This document shows, piece by piece, positions 32,001-40,900 of a stretch of 64,000 nt of DNA. The stretch is from Macrostomum hystrix (Eukaryota > Platyhelminthes > Macrostomidae). The stretch is from assembly GCA_950097015.1 (NCBI GenBank), contig CATNEN010000039.1, forward strand, positions 4,724,001-4,788,000. Reading direction: 5' to 3'. Under the pieces are notes generated by a model. It did no database searches. It saw only the letters and a list, made by a program, of their open reading frames with translations, and was not told where the DNA came from. Numbering within the stretch: position 1 is the stretch's first letter; each line of letters opens with the position of its first letter. Both the position numbers and the translations under genes were made by a program.

Positions 32001-32071
32001 AAATCTAGATGTACCTCATTCATTTCGGCCTTACAGAGAGTCAAGTCATGTGTCAACTCATCAGTCATCAT
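17099..32071 (-). CDS. RUN-domain protein, six exons, about 650 aa
   Basis: Exons on the minus strand, 5' to 3': 32015-32071, 30925-31069, 29582-30438, 29000-29486, 17481-17592, 17099-17393. All joins keep phase and the sum is 651 codons including TGA. Start MMTDELTHDL; the middle is low in complexity with two poly-Gln runs and a 27-bp coding repeat (three RLPVPESPS units near 29297-29380). From about residue 400 the protein fits a RUN domain: ALCQSLHSLLSDGL, then KFDAFAVACLN and AGILSAWLKRL across two exons. RUN domains bind small GTPases of the Rab/Rap type or motors in vesicle traffic. A C-terminal RUN suggests the RUNDC1/RUSC group, but I cannot assign an orthologue. Intron 4 is 11.4 kb and holds an LTR retrotransposon in opposite orientation. 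The 29582 donor is GTCTGT, a weak site. Confidence 0.75.
17690..18724 (+). repeat. 5' LTR
   Basis: 1035 bp, TGTAGAGAGTTG to CTCTTCA. U3 holds three TGASTCA motifs, two CArG boxes and a TATA box at 18029-18036. Two good 5' splice-site strings lie downstream of the predicted start: GTAAGC at 18137 and GTAAGT at 18628. A 63-codon basic frame at 18451-18642 lacks an ATG and is probably not a gene by itself. Confidence 0.97.
17785..18036 (+). promoter_or_regulatory. U3 enhancer and TATA: AP-1-type and CArG sites
   Basis: TGAGTCA at 17785-17791; TGACTCA at 17892-17898 and 17957-17963. CCAAATATGG, a perfect CC(A/T)6GG CArG box, at 17867-17876 and 17930-17939. The CArG and TGACTCA sites come as two tandem pairs inside a degenerate 60-bp direct repeat that also carries TGTTTGC. 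TATAAATA at 18029-18036. AP-1 family factors and SRF are the known binders of these motifs in animals. Actual control of this LTR is inferred. The 3' LTR has the same sites 9668 bp further on. Confidence 0.7.
18725..19128 (+). other. retrotransposon leader with candidate primer-binding site
   Basis: TGGTGATCTCGCCCAGG starts two or three bases after the LTR and has the TGG start expected of a tRNA primer-binding site, but I could not match it to a specific tRNA. The rest is noncoding, with an A/T-rich block near 18810-18900 and a CA-repeat just before the main frame. Confidence 0.45.
19129..26940 (+). CDS. gag / env-like / pol polyprotein
   Basis: Single open frame of 2603 codons. The first ATG lies in a CA-repeat; the ATG at 19261 (residue 45) may be the real start. 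Gag-like helical region about 55-190; zinc knuckle C-x2-C-x4-H-x4-C at 289-302. An acidic, low-complexity linker follows. Residues about 715-1345 look like an envelope glycoprotein: hydrophobic segment 717-735, at least six N-glycosylation sequons, basic cleavage-type site RKRR at 1048-1051, and a membrane segment at 1316-1338 followed by a short tail. Then protease (Asp-Ser-Gly, Asp1446), RT (YVDD 1866-1869), RNase H (Asp2017) and integrase with an HHCC finger near 2220-2265. Catalytic residues Asp2289, Asp2352 and Glu2387, and a GPF motif at 2520-2522. The last Asp-Glu spacing is 34 residues, one less than the usual 35. The envelope assignment rests on architecture; its viral source is not identified. 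Confidence 0.9.
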   Translation: MLIHTHTHTHTHFLFTLNLVREVNLDEPLNIDPELELFPFPVANMARRNYQVHRDIKETVGMYTMDKDFNTFIDHFDLVSREYGLQNAEKALLLPPLLQGTAREIYGKLTAAVQQDYQALVTQLRAQFARCGTNRSVLLHKLHNRKMSPTESFLTFVDDIRKIIKALHQPPPLDQGAQPIGPAESAARERQRLEDREQSLILHVINNAQPTLRDRLLRETINTEEQLLRCGMQWEASAPLMTTHNSDTTQLAEQLSKLMQQHQTSAIVPQQQRYSYPQPQQRYLHTSTCYTCGRIGHYARDCRSRGNPRSYNDNRQTNWTRPPRQLSNRNWTNSRQQDSRPSNAIVPYRQQRNPPPPRQPTQVRRQYTQAIEPEYTQTIEPKFKIEDLMPDFSVNVLDELEKQKKEQEINDLHLDNDGAAYITIIESDHSKEPPMPQKETEDTEENNFYYNNESTQEIQNDNTSNDSSCIMGSLFEELSIPSPKESVAFNTCQHIERKQLQQQIKGLFKIPTMSDLSKILQNKEGIDELSTSTERNNEDHSAKNSHNTSEENISMLQILVDDIDLTETPPSTPKYKPDPEYENITHVNSSEGQNGHDKAVNTESYYSKHDRSSQTKSDYNTSMENDDDHIYDEPTTWIDMRTDTTSTVLQTLNTPLTFNMKQPTWYNQQTRPSGCNNPWHFSMRLTPPIGETEDQRYSINTNKPTPPTKVKKKKRHILIRWLFSAIVMLLLPTVVPSSVPMICPTDANIQPVIYKIPTEIKCSYFKTNQTKPIPLTIDVYKANTKKHRQYGIICFRDKHELEKVWYIQWNRIRFWQTALPVTQEECLQWNQTLFSKDGELHADEKLGNSQLFRTKNSANGRYVHWNEYIWPRYTTTNSYLIRKVLFYHNPFENMESLQLSMEDCKYNTGFCETAKLWNEAVWQVPLAPTYHQNYKWQIEHRHSPYYEITEYQRQYFVAWKVEPNIDCKFQKYHTIKGNLLSNTFLASTSDFALTFPKKPKYLQINCKENSKKLLVSEQEIPLELRDMDEDTFMRLVNGTYSTRTNTARKRRELQRPSMVSARLLAAKLAAMEHNLHKELNYLHKSLIQLTCRMHETALNYARQNYYVNPTSTFRKITGIQDALAIPISGHLLIYKCVPLHHFNILPSNTSTTCYDKPRIEAYYNGKRIQGFLDTVHNIIVGTAIPRPCTDAANYFNINNKLHKVSTTGHITNITGMQAIIDETYELSDLQLKINKTTYKPFGDIKLDEITPGWTINDFLQVFIAQRQMMKKLFTQHNQQDKEQSFSTGFIIHNAIGSFWSNSLLDLLQGKGSYYQGFIFSSACIVWIHLALMIFITVVRCVARAYPAKQRIFQIDKQQETTTLNEKIEETLLQDQRKQLLPTAPEPEASNIYPKIEIRTARPPPKSPPLPTDPKWPANYICTLQANMGRAMAQVFINNMPSKALLDSGSSITVITKRLYDKLQLHMRPSSIAVAGAGGHALNILGQVNISLKLANKQLLVQAFVIDHLPSQDVIIGIDTFRQMNLPLTFDFNKQTFKLDNVEHPLVSQVHLQPKVHIKQDVFIQPESTCWVKAYLANHDDVEEAMIFEPRKKILTTKEVLIPTALVLITKERNIPVQIINPNQHPVKIYAGTCMGHLNTQASVMLIQPDTTTKMSKQKFLQQIDLSQSPITEGQKTQVKDLLWKYNDVFCHHDYDIGCARDIKQKIELLPHQEPIQCKPYPVAKHLQQHFDEIIEKMLKAGIIKRTVSAYSSPCLLVEKKETNERRLVCDFRVLNKYIPTDQQSLPKISELLARLNTATLFTVFDLRHGFWQIELEEESKQYTAFKTYKGEVFAYQRSPMGISNSPATMSRLTAYMLAGCTNLLHYVDDILAFGNNFEQLVKVMEQALFLLRQQGLKLQPTKCKFCRDSVRYLGHHVSSRGISPDPNNVDKVKKFPKPTSITKLQSFLGLAQYFRKFLPNFAQTAKPLYELLKIPKWKEDNWKAEQQESFDRIKQQLTSDALLKHPNFHKPFIIETDASGSGLGAVLLQEMEPKKEKPIAYISRALRPNETKWSATERELLAVLFALRQFHYYIYGSPLPTIIRTDHAPLTHVVKTKGQTNNRLIRMVLKIQDYNFHLVYKPGPMNKAADALSRTYEINAVHPIPTIKDLLKAQQDDSFYKAIQEDTEETENELTKIEKQFLRKHKNSLVFRELALYWVYNNIPRLYLPYTFRSAILHELHDSPLAGHLSAKKTIQRVAQFYFWPTMNLDIRKYCTQCHSCASTKIGRRQKPEFQSVPKTTTWDTVSIDITGPLPPARQHSIDYNYILTALDVFSKFAVAIPIPDITATTVAMAFYNEIICKFGTPKTLTSDNGTQFTSQLFQQAAKLLNIQQIFTSTYNPKANLVERFHRNLHEMLTHFVYKQPEDWIIYIQSVTMAYNSAVHRSTENTPFFLMFSRDFQPPNLLVQKLLPSQYVDTPTTLQKFTSQLHLAWQIAKHNLDNQSTVPTTSNHASTLQVGDIVYLHYPAQHTHKHAFKYKGPFRVTGLISATTARLANIQDPHQPQFYVHIQRLKRITNDTTFLPTLQNPDHTKTTNKHIATAHAETQTTNTPPNTHTYNLRPR
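27072..27290 (+). CDS. RING-finger accessory protein of the retrotransposon, 72 aa
   Basis: Small frame between the pol stop and the 3' LTR, in a different frame from pol. Start ATG in a good context (ACCATGG). The frame is open from 26967, but the upstream codons look noncoding. Nearly the whole protein is a C3HC4 RING: CPVCLEEF, ICVNKHHVCGSC, then CPLCRG, followed by an extra C-x2-C pair (CMIC). RING proteins of this form recruit E2 enzymes as ubiquitin ligases. Substrate and role in the element are unknown. The position is where env usually lies in Gypsy-type retroviruses. A spliced or internally initiated mRNA would be needed; an acceptor-like tract ending CCCGTGTAG lies at about 26960. 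Confidence 0.8.
   Translation: MDCPVCLEEFSCKLPCICVNKHHVCGSCLSLAHYKKPLKNCPLCRGNLRQCMICNSWRTVQYCQYVMLSYYC
27343..27357 (+). promoter_or_regulatory. polypurine tract
   Basis: AAAAAAGGGAGATAT immediately before the TG of the 3' LTR, in the place and with the composition of a plus-strand primer. Confidence 0.75.
27358..28392 (+). repeat. 3' LTR
   Basis: 1035 bp, same length as the 5' LTR and identical as far as I can read it. Followed by the CGAA target duplication. Confidence 0.97.
28400..28985. repeat. purine-rich minisatellite (GGGGAAGAGAGGGAATT-type)
   Basis: Irregular 16-20-bp units of GGGGAAGAGAGGGAAT fill the rest of intron 4 of the RUN-domain gene, ending about 15 bp before the exon-3 donor at 28999. 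The plus strand is almost pure purine over nearly 600 bp. Confidence 0.9.
30484..30738 (+). repeat. tRNA-derived SINE, copy 3
   Basis: The best-preserved plus-orientation copy. A-box-like TGGCAGAGCGG and B-box-like GGCTCGATTCC lie in the head at 30490-30550, then the shared body (GATGTACACACCTGCGTGAG) and the tail GCAGCCCTCCTGC. It lies in intron 2 of the RUN-domain gene, opposite to that gene's direction. Confidence 0.85.
31070..32014. other. intron 1 of RUN-domain gene, AT-rich
   Basis: No repeat array, exon or RNA gene seen. One of the few introns here without a minisatellite. Confidence 0.5.
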
Positions 32072-32870
32072 AATAGCTATTTAAATTAAGGCCTATACAA
32101 TCGAAGAAATGTGCGCCTTTAACCAATTCATTCACACAGTCGCATTGCATATCATACATGCTTAAAGACAAATATTTCCTGATATTGACCATTAAAAGTA
32201 AAACCCGGATATGTCATCTGTAAAGTGACACGAGTAGCTCAATTGATAAAAACTTTAAAATTATTCCACAAATTACAGATTTAGAATATACTCGTATAAA
32301 AATATATTTTTGATCGAATTTGAATGGGCATGTTTGTAGGTCCATTGAATCATTTATTGATATTTTATGAATCCTTTTAATAATGAACTGTGAACATTAT
32401 GACTTATTTAAATTTTCACGTAAATCAACACAACGCCAACAACTTAAATTCGCTCTAATAACTCACCTACAGTACACTTAAACAAATGCATTTGTCTTTG
32501 GTGATGCAACGATGTGAATTATCTGGCTGGATACTTTCCAGCAGCATAATTTGAAAACTTTTCTCGCGTTATCTCGCAAGATAATATTAGAAATGTAATT
32601 ATTAAAAAATTAAGAGCATTGGATTCGTACCCTGCAAGCTGCGCCTGTCTTTATCGTCCCAATTGGCTACCCAATACTGACGGCCATGTACAGTACACTT
32701 ATCACGAGAGTTAATGAACAGATATTTTACTGTTCAATACTCTTTAAAAAGCATATGACGGCAAAAAAGAGACTATACCTATGAAGAAGTGAAAACTTTT
32801 CGATTGATCGTATTGCCGTCAAGTGATCATTTTCCTCTATCAAAACGGAACGTCTGGTTATTTCGCCAAA
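32072..32870. other. divergent intergenic region
   Basis: Spacer between the minus-strand RUN-domain gene and the plus-strand channel gene, so it probably carries both promoters. AT-rich. I cannot assign any particular site. Confidence 0.4.
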
Positions 32871-32879
32871 TTTCAACTC

Positions 32880-33140
32880 TGGGTTAGAACTTAGGCTTTC
32901 TGACTGAAAGGTCGGGAGTTCAAAACTCAGCCTATGGGGGACCCTCAATTTCCGAGTGCTTCAGTCCACGCAACTGAAAAATGGATTCTAGAATTAGCTA
33001 GGGAAGAAATTTGGGTGGGTGTGGCGTACGTATATAGTCCATGGACTGGACAGCTGTAAAAAGCCTTAGAAAGCCCCAGCAATAGGTGCGGCTGTGCCAA
33101 TGGCTACACATCTGACCCAGCTGGGCTAATGTGTAACTAC
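32880..33140 (+). repeat. candidate second tRNA-derived SINE family
   Basis: TTAGAACTTAGGCTTTCTGA and AGGTCGGGAGTTCAAAACTC resemble a tRNA body with B box, followed by an unrelated tail that includes GCCCCAGCAATAGGTGCGGC. Only one copy is in the window, so this is tentative. Confidence 0.4.
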
Positions 33141-33329
33141 TCTCTATATTTTCAAGTGATCTTGAGCCGTTAGGGATATCGCGAAATCATTTTTGATTGC
33201 TTTGATCATTCAGTGTGATTGCAGCGGCGGCACCGCCTTTTATGCCACACAGTCTAGGGTTGAATGTTCGCACGAGCAGCAGCAGCAGGCTCAGTTTGGG
33301 GATCAAACATCGGAGATATCTCTGTCCGG

Positions 33330-34539
33330 CATGGTGAGAAGTACGATGAGCCGCTTTGCGTTGGATACAAGCTACCGCAACCTGATCGCCAGGGCCAGCC
33401 AGCCGGTTTGCCTGACCCTCTGGCTGCTGCTGATCGCTGGGGCGCTGGGAGGCTTGACCTTCCACTTGAACCTGATCGCCACTCAGTTCTTCGCCTACCA
33501 CAAGCGGGCCGGTGCTGACTTACAAAACTTACAAAACTTCTGGTCCGACTTCCTGCTGGAACAGCCGGCGAATGCGGAAATAACGACTGTGCGCAACAAT
33601 ATGCTCAACATCTCGGCTCGTCTGTTTCCAAGCGCTGGGACGCACTTTCAGAAGGAGCTTTTTGTGGACCAGATGCTGCTCGAGAACTATTTTGGCGCCC
33701 ACCGCAGATCCGAGAGCTTCATGAACCTGCTGCAGGTGAGTCTAATACCATTCACGCACCTGAGAGAGCTGGATCTGGGAGAGAGAACAGCTCGGAGAGA
33801 TCAGACAATTATTTATTTGACAATGAAATTATTGAGGCAGGGGAGATATGAGACAGTGGAGAGATGAGACAGTGGAGAGATGAGACAGTGGAGAGATGAG
33901 ACAGTCGAGAAATGAGACAGTGGAGAGATGAGACAGGGGAGAGATGAGACAGTGGAGAGATGAGACACGGGAAAGATGAGACAAGGGTGAGATGAGACAG
34001 GGGAGAGATGAGACAAAAATGTATCTCCAGAGACAGCAGAGAGACCGCGGAGAGAAGTAGGCGTCAATGGCCGCATCTGGCTGTTTGCTGGCTTCTGTGG
34101 TAAAAGAAGTTTTCTATTTTTTAATTTTAAAAGTTGTTCTATTGAAATCGTCCCTCGGGTGACAACTTCACTAGATTCGGTCCTATTAGCCTGCCAGTTC
34201 AATTTCCAGCCGTGCAGCGCGGCTAATTTTACACCTGTCGCCACCCAGGAGTACGGCTTCTGCTTCAGCTTCAGGCCAAGAATGCCGCTGGCTAGCCAGT
34301 TCGGGAGCTACAACAATGGCCTGCTGCTAACGCTGGCTTTGGAGGGCTCCAACAGCAGCCGCTTCGCCAACGAGCCCAGCCTGTCCTTCACTCACGGCTA
34401 CTTGGCTAAAATAGTTGCCCACGACATTTATCCCAACACCTATCGGCTGCCGCCGTACGGCGTGCCAGTGTCCTTCCACACCGGCATCGGCATGACGGCA
34501 GCTCGCACCCAGCGACTGCAGAGCTGGACCTCACCCTGA
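33330..34539 (+). CDS. DEG/ENaC-type sodium channel, N-terminal part
   Basis: Trimeric cation channel family gated by ligands, protons or force. Exons 33330-33735 (frame open from 33193) and 34210-34539. The intron between, 33736-34209, has a GTGAGT donor and a TTCCAG acceptor, phase 0. Visible: a short cytoplasmic part (FALDTSYRNLIARA) and first membrane helix (CLTLWLLLIAGALGGLTFHL). Then the start of the extracellular domain with PCSAANF, EYGFCFSF, a NGLLLTLAL strand, YLAKIVAHD and HTGIGMTAART, in the order usual for the family. Families run to about 500-700 residues with a Cys-rich thumb, second helix and GxS filter; all are missing. The frame stops at 34537 just where a minisatellite begins, and no donor is visible, so the gene looks truncated. 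Family assigned with fair confidence. Confidence 0.65.
33835..34020. repeat. 16-bp intronic minisatellite
   Basis: About eleven copies of GAGAGATGAGACAGTG or close variants in the channel-gene intron. Confidence 0.85.
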
Positions 34540-35310
34540 TCTAACAGTTCAAAGTCTCACCCCATGAGATGTGACAGTTCAAAGTCTCACCAATGAGATG
34601 TTACGGTTCAAAGTCTCACCAATGAGATGTGACGGTTCAAAGTCTCACCAATGAGATGTGACAGTTCAAAGTCTCACCAATGAGATGTGACAGTTCAAAG
34701 TCTCACCCCATGAGATCTGACGTCCAGTTCAAAGTCTCACCCCATGAGATCTGACGTCCAGTTCAAAGTCTCACCCTATGAGATCTGACAGTTCAAAGTC
34801 TCACCAATGAGATGTTACGGTTCAAAGTCTCACCAATGAGATGTGACAGTTCAAAGTCTCACCAATGAGATGTGACAGTTCAAAGTCTCACCCCATGAGA
34901 TCTGACAGTTCAAAGTCTCACCAATGAGATGTGACAGTTCAAAGTCTCACCAATGAGATGTGACAGTTCAAAGTCTCACCCCATGAGATCTGACAGTTCA
35001 AAGTCTCACCAATGAGATCTGACAGTTCAAAGTCTCACCAATGAGATGTGACAGTTCAAAGTCTCACCCCATGAGATCTGACAGTTCAAAGTCTCACCCC
35101 ATGAGATCTGACAGTTCAAAGTCTCACCAATGAGATCTGACAGTTCAAAGTCTCACCCCATGAGATCTGACAGTTCAAAGTCTCACCTCATGAGATGTTA
35201 CGGTTCAAAGTCTCACCCCATGAGATCTGACAGTTCAAAGTCTCACCCCATGAGATTAAAGAGTTCAAAGTCTCAACCAAAGAGTTTGACGAGGTTTAAG
35301 TCTCATCCAG
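34528..35310. repeat. 28-bp minisatellite at the end of the channel gene
   Basis: Units of 23-30 bp built from CAGTTCAAAGTCTCACC and CCATGAGATCTGA, about 28 copies. The last coding triplets of the channel frame (ACC TCA CCC TGA) already match the repeat unit, so the array starts inside the apparent exon. Confidence 0.9.
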
Positions 35311-35319
35311 GTTGAAGAG

Positions 35320-37090
35320 ATAGAAAAAATGAAGTTACTAAAGTATTAGCGTCTAAAATTAATTGTAAAAAACATAGTAAATTGAATAAACTGCGAAAAT
35401 TTCTATGAAACTAAATACACATGGCGTACTTTGCAGCAAAATATCCACTCAGACCAATAATTTATTCACTAAAATTAACTCCACACAACACCATTTGTGC
35501 GCTTGAAAATCTTGTTTACAACAGTTAACAACTGGTCAAATGTTATTTTTTAACAGTTCCATTTGAACATACACCGATAACATTAGAAATATTCACAAAT
35601 TTAAGAATCAAATAGATTTGTAGTCTAGTATACAACAAACAGTAATTAGAACCTAAAGCTGTGCCGTAAAACAGTTTGCCTACTCACTTTATTTGGTCAT
35701 GAAACAATTAGGGACTTGAGATTAACGTGAGTGAAAGCAAACAGACAGTTTAACTTCTGTCAGGAATAATGGAATTTTTTGTTTTAAAAAGCTGTAAGAG
35801 ATTCTTTGTGGTGGAGAAATTAATTAACAAAAACAGGCCGACAGACAGGCAGACAGACAGGCAGACAGAAAGGCAGACAGACAGGCAGACAGACAGGCAG
35901 ACAGACAGGCAGACAGACAGGCAGACAGACAGGCAGACATATTTCTATATAGTCAAGAATCATTTGCAAAGCAAATGGGCTAAAAGCATTTCATATAAAT
36001 ACAGCAAACTTAAGCAAACAGAAGTACAAACCTAGCGAGCTAAAGTCATTGTGGCCGGTTAATAAGTCAATAGATTGTTTAGCGGCAGAAACAATTTGAA
36101 ACAATGTGTAGAAGAAATAAAAAACTGAAATTGACTGGCCATCAATTATTTGAAGCGGTTTGTTTAAGAAAACAAAAAATAGACGAAAATAGCTTACTGG
36201 ACATGAAGGATAGCAGCAGCGATTGGCTAGAAAAATTGCCCACGAATTAATTGACTAGACTTTCTTCAAACAAAAACCTGCTTCTCAGTACAGAGGAAAT
36301 TGATTGATAAGGCAAAGTGCATACGGGGGCAGGAGGGGCTGGCTGGTCAGGGGTGTATGTATACTCGGGGGCAGGAGGGGCTGGCTGGTCAGGGGTGTAA
36401 GTACACTCGGGGGCAGGAGGGGCTGGCTGGTCAGGGGTGTAAGTACACTCGGGGGCAGGGTGGGACTCGACGGTTGAGTTAACAAACAAGCAGGTAATAT
36501 TTAATAGCTGAAAAGCAGGACAGTGTACACACAGCGCCTTGCGGCTTTACTAGCCCTCGAATGGGCCGAGGAGAGTGACTGAATAGAATAAAGTCTGGCT
36601 GTATGAATACGATAAATAGTAAGAAAATTATTTGTTTGATTAATATCGTGCGCTACTGGTATTGGCAAGTAGTATGGATAGCATATTCACGCTCGACAAT
36701 GCGATAAAAGTGCATGGAATTTAAGAATACAGAAGTCTTTAAAATGATCCAGCAGCAAATACTAGGCTAATACAGTTAAGCTATAAAATTAAATGGCCAA
36801 TTTATGTAGGCATACGCGAATTCTAAGAAAAATAAAACTTGTAGAAACAAATATTCAACTACAAAAATTAAGATGATAAAGGATAAAGGATGCCTTTATG
36901 GAGACAGAAGAATAAAATAAATAATAATAGTCTATTCAGGGAAGCAAACGACAGAAAACACAGCTAAATTCTACAAGACAAGACAAGCAAACTCAAAACA
37001 AGGTATCTAAATCAACGAAGAATAAACATGAGCCAGGACAACTGGATCAAATAATTGCCTCGTCTGACACAGCTGTCTAAGTACTTGCTT
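35320..37090. other. AT-rich intergenic region with two small arrays
   Basis: No gene supported. A 12-bp array (CAGGCAGACAGA) lies at about 35836-35940. A 42-bp array (about 3.5 copies, with GGGGGCAGGAGGGGCTGGCT) lies at 36330-36460. The latter reads as Pro-rich repeats on the minus strand, but no exon context supports it. I looked for the missing DEG/ENaC exons here and found none. Confidence 0.5.
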
Positions 37091-37755
37091 CTGCCCCACT
37101 GCACTGACTGCATCATCAAACTGCAGGCACAGCAATGCCCCACTGCACTGATTGCATCATCAAACTGCAGGCACAGCAATGCCCCACTGCACTGATTGCA
37201 TCATCAAACTGCAGGCACAGCAATGCCCCACTGCACTGATTGCATCATCAAACTGCAGGCACAGCAATGCCCCACTGCACTGACTGCATCATCAAACTGC
37301 AGGCACAGCAATGCCCCACTGCACTGATTGCATCATCAAACTGCAGGCACAGCAATGCCCCACTGCACTGATTGCATCATCAAACTGCAGGCACAGCAAT
37401 GCCCCACTGCACTGATTGCATCATCAAACTGCAGGCACAGCAATGCCCCACTGCACTGATTGCATCATCAAACTGCAGGCACAGCAATGCCCCACTGCAC
37501 TGATTGCATCATCAAACTGCAGGCACAGCAATGCCCCACTGCACTGATTGCATCATCAAACTGCAGGCACAGCAATGCCCCACTGCACTGACTGCATCAT
37601 CAAACTGCAGGCACAGCAATGCCCCACTGCACTGATTGCATCATCAAACTGCAGGCACAGCAATGCCCCACTGCACTGATTGCATCATCAAACTGCAGGC
37701 ACAGCAATGCCCCACTGCACTGATTGCATCATCAAACTGCAGGCACAGCAATGAT
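37091..37755. repeat. 44-bp minisatellite, about 15 copies
   Basis: Nearly identical 44-bp units containing TGCCCCACTGCACTGATTGC and ATCATCAAACTGCAGGCACA. The only variation is CTGACTGC versus CTGATTGC. It lies 160 bp beyond the SIK stop codon, so may be transcribed in that gene's 3' UTR. Confidence 0.95.
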
Positions 37756-37913
37756 TAATGTATTATGACGCAGCTAAAGTGATTTTCAATACCGCAACTC
37801 AATTCAAGCAACGAAAAAAGTTAAAATGAAATAGAATAGACTGACCAAGTGACAGTGTGAGGGTTCATTGTCTAAGGAGTCAGCTCAATGGCGCACTCAG
37901 AAGTTGCAGCGCA

Positions 37914-40900
37914 TCAACTGTCCCCGGAAGTGGAAGCTGAAAAGTTGAACGTGGACCCGGCGATGATGTTGATCACCTGTCCAGTTTCGTCTGTTAGGGC
38001 TATTGCCGGCGATAATGGTGTAGCGTGCTGCTGCTGCTGCTGAGCGACCCCGCTGCTGATGAGTGCACCGGCGCGCAGTTTAGCATTCAAAGACTCGATG
38101 GCGGCAAGATCCTCTTCTTCGGACTCGGAATGGGTTGGATGCTGCGGCCTGCAAGTGCGCAGCTGCTTGTTAGCGACAATCGTTGGCGCCGCGGCAATTG
38201 GCGGCGCGGATGCTGGCGACAGGGGCGTCGGCGGCGGCGTCGGCTGCTGCTGCTGCGAATCTGACCGAGCGAACTCGTGAAGGAAAGCGGAGCCGCCGCG
38301 GGACAAGTGGAACAGCAGGCCCGGAGAGCCCTCGCTGCGTCGCCGCGAGCCGACGGATGTTGAAGACGAAGCGGCGATCTGGACTCCCAGGCCGGCGTGG
38401 CCGTGATGATGCGGCTTATCGACGCCGCCGCGGGTGGCGCAGCTGCCGCGCTCCTTGTAGCTGCCGTGGCGTCTGAACGGCCCCGCTGGAAGTGAATTAG
38501 CGACCAGGCAGAAATTTAACAAATAGGCAGGTAAATTTTCTTAGAAAAGCACCGAGAATTCTAAGAAAACAGTAGACAACTCTTAGAAACCTGACTGACA
38601 ATTCTTAGAAAACTGACTGATAATTCATAGAAAAATATGAATTAGAAATATATATTCATAGAAATATAAATTAGAAACATAGAAATAAAAGACGGACAAT
38701 CTTAAGAAAAGTGACGGACGATTTTAAGAATGGTAACGGGCGATTCTTAGAAAACTGACAGACAATTATAAGAAAACTGACGAACAATTCAAAGAAAAGT
38801 GACGGACGTTTCATAGAAAACTGACAGACAATTATAAGAAAGCTAGCGGACAGTTTTTAAAAATCCAACGGACAATTCCAGCAAAATGACGGAAAATTTA
38901 GAGAAAAATGAGGGACATTTTTAAGAAAACCAACGGACAATTACAAAAAAACTGACGGAAAAAATTAGGGACGATTCTAAGAAAAATGGATAGATAATTC
39001 GAAGGGAACTGTGAGACGATTCTAAGAAATCATACGAATAATTCTAAGAAACTGACTGATAATTCCAAGAAAACCAGCGAAGAAACACGAAAAATATGAG
39101 ATTTCTAGGAAAAACAACAGAAAGAGCAGAAAAATTCCAACGGCTCACCGGAGCTGCCGCCTCCTTGCGTGCCGGCGCTCAACCGGCGCCGAGTTCCAGC
39201 CGCAGTTTTCGGACTGGACGAAGCGCTGCGCAGTTTGGCCGGCGGCGAATGCGGCGGCGCCACGATGGCCAGCGACGTTGCCGCCATCGAAGCACCAGCC
39301 GAACCGACCGGGCCAGACGGCGACACCAGGACTGAGCAGCAGCCGCCGAAACCCGGCGAGCCGCGCGGACTGCCAGCGCCGGCGGCGCCGCTGCCGCCCA
39401 GATAGGCCGAGTCCTCCGGGCAGCTGTTCCCACGGCCGGTGCCTTCGCCAATGCCGCCGCGTCGGGCGGAGCCATCGGACGCGCGCCTAGGAAACTGCGG
39501 CGCGGTCTGGACCATGTAGTCTGGCGGCGCAAGCAGGTTGGGATCCTTGACGGTGAAGCAGGCGATGGGCTGGTGCAGATTCGTGGTCAAGTTGGCCAGC
39601 AGGTTCAGCTGCGGCAGGTTGTTCAGCCAGGCCGGATCGGGACGATGACTGGCAGGGGCAGCCGCCGCGGCAGCTGCTTCGTCCTCAGCTTCGGCGTTCA
39701 ACAGGGCTGCGGACTCCGCAACATCGGCTTCGTAATCTCCTTCGTCCTCCATCATCATCGGACTGGCGCCGCCACCGATGCCCACCGCTGACAGGGTGTG
39801 CCGGCGCAGGTTTAGCTGGGTCCGGCGATACCACTCCAGCTGGCTCAGCTCGGCGTCCGCTGCCGCGGCGGCTGCTGCAGCGGCGGCCGCAGCCGAAGCC
39901 ACGGCGGCAGCAGCGGCCGCTTGAGCGTCTCGGCGTTCCAGCTTGTCCACTGCGATCCGATAGGCGGCGCCCAGCGCGTTGTAGTGCCCTCGATGAATAG
40001 CCTCGGCCACCTGAGCGGCGCCATAGCCGAAGCCTTCGCTTAGCAGGCTGAGAATGGCCGGGTCTGGCTCCTCAGTATCCGGCGACGCTGCGGCAGGCTT
40101 GGTGGCAGCGTAGTGCTGCATGAGCTCCGCGTAGCTCTGCCAGTTGGGGCTGGCCCGCATCCAGGGCGAGCAGCACACCTGCTCAATGCCGCAGCGCCGA
40201 CCCGGATCCGAGTTCAGCATCCAGCGGATTAGGGACTCGCAGCTGTGCGACAGGTAGAAAGGGAAGCGAACCAGGCCGCGCATAACGCTGGCTTTGATTG
40301 TGCCCAGGTGCTCGCCGCAGAATGGGAAAGAGCCGCAGACCAGCACGTAGAGAATTACGCCCAGACTCTGCGAATCGATAGCAAGAAGATGCGGAAATTT
40401 ATTATTTGCCAACGTCATATTTTATGTGTACTACTGTAAGTAGGGCAGTGTGGATGAAATTCCATTTGGCGTCAGTTAAAAAAATTGCAGGAGGGCTGTG
40501 GGGCACTGGCACATCCTTTGGTGACGATCGCAGCTAGCAGTTGCATGGAGGCGATTCTGCTCATTCGGCTGACTCCTGAGTACACAAACTCATACAGGTG
40601 TGTACATCTGCCCTGACTTTCTCATACCCAGGCAGTGTACGCTTTCACCGAGCTCAGGGGACCTTGGATCGAGAGGCAAACGCGTTAGACCACTTTGCCA
40701 CTCACCCCCTTCTAGTGGAATTGCTATAATTGTTTGAATTGCGGCTCACGCGAATTTTTATCTTCAAGCGAGTAGAAAAGCACAAATATAGTAAACTATT
40801 CTGTTTATTGGGCTGGGTAATTCAATAATTGGCTTCAATGGCAAAGGCCGCTATTGTTCTATGGATAAATATATAATTTATCAGGTAAATATCATCTACG

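Noticed and set aside
36247-36489. Pro-rich minus-strand frame as the last SIK exon
   Set aside because: It reads a 42-bp array, and the SIK frame already ends in phase at 37914.
37091-37755. CRISPR-like regular array
   Set aside because: The 44-bp units are contiguous, with no variable spacers, and the genome is eukaryotic. The same applies to 1208-1375.
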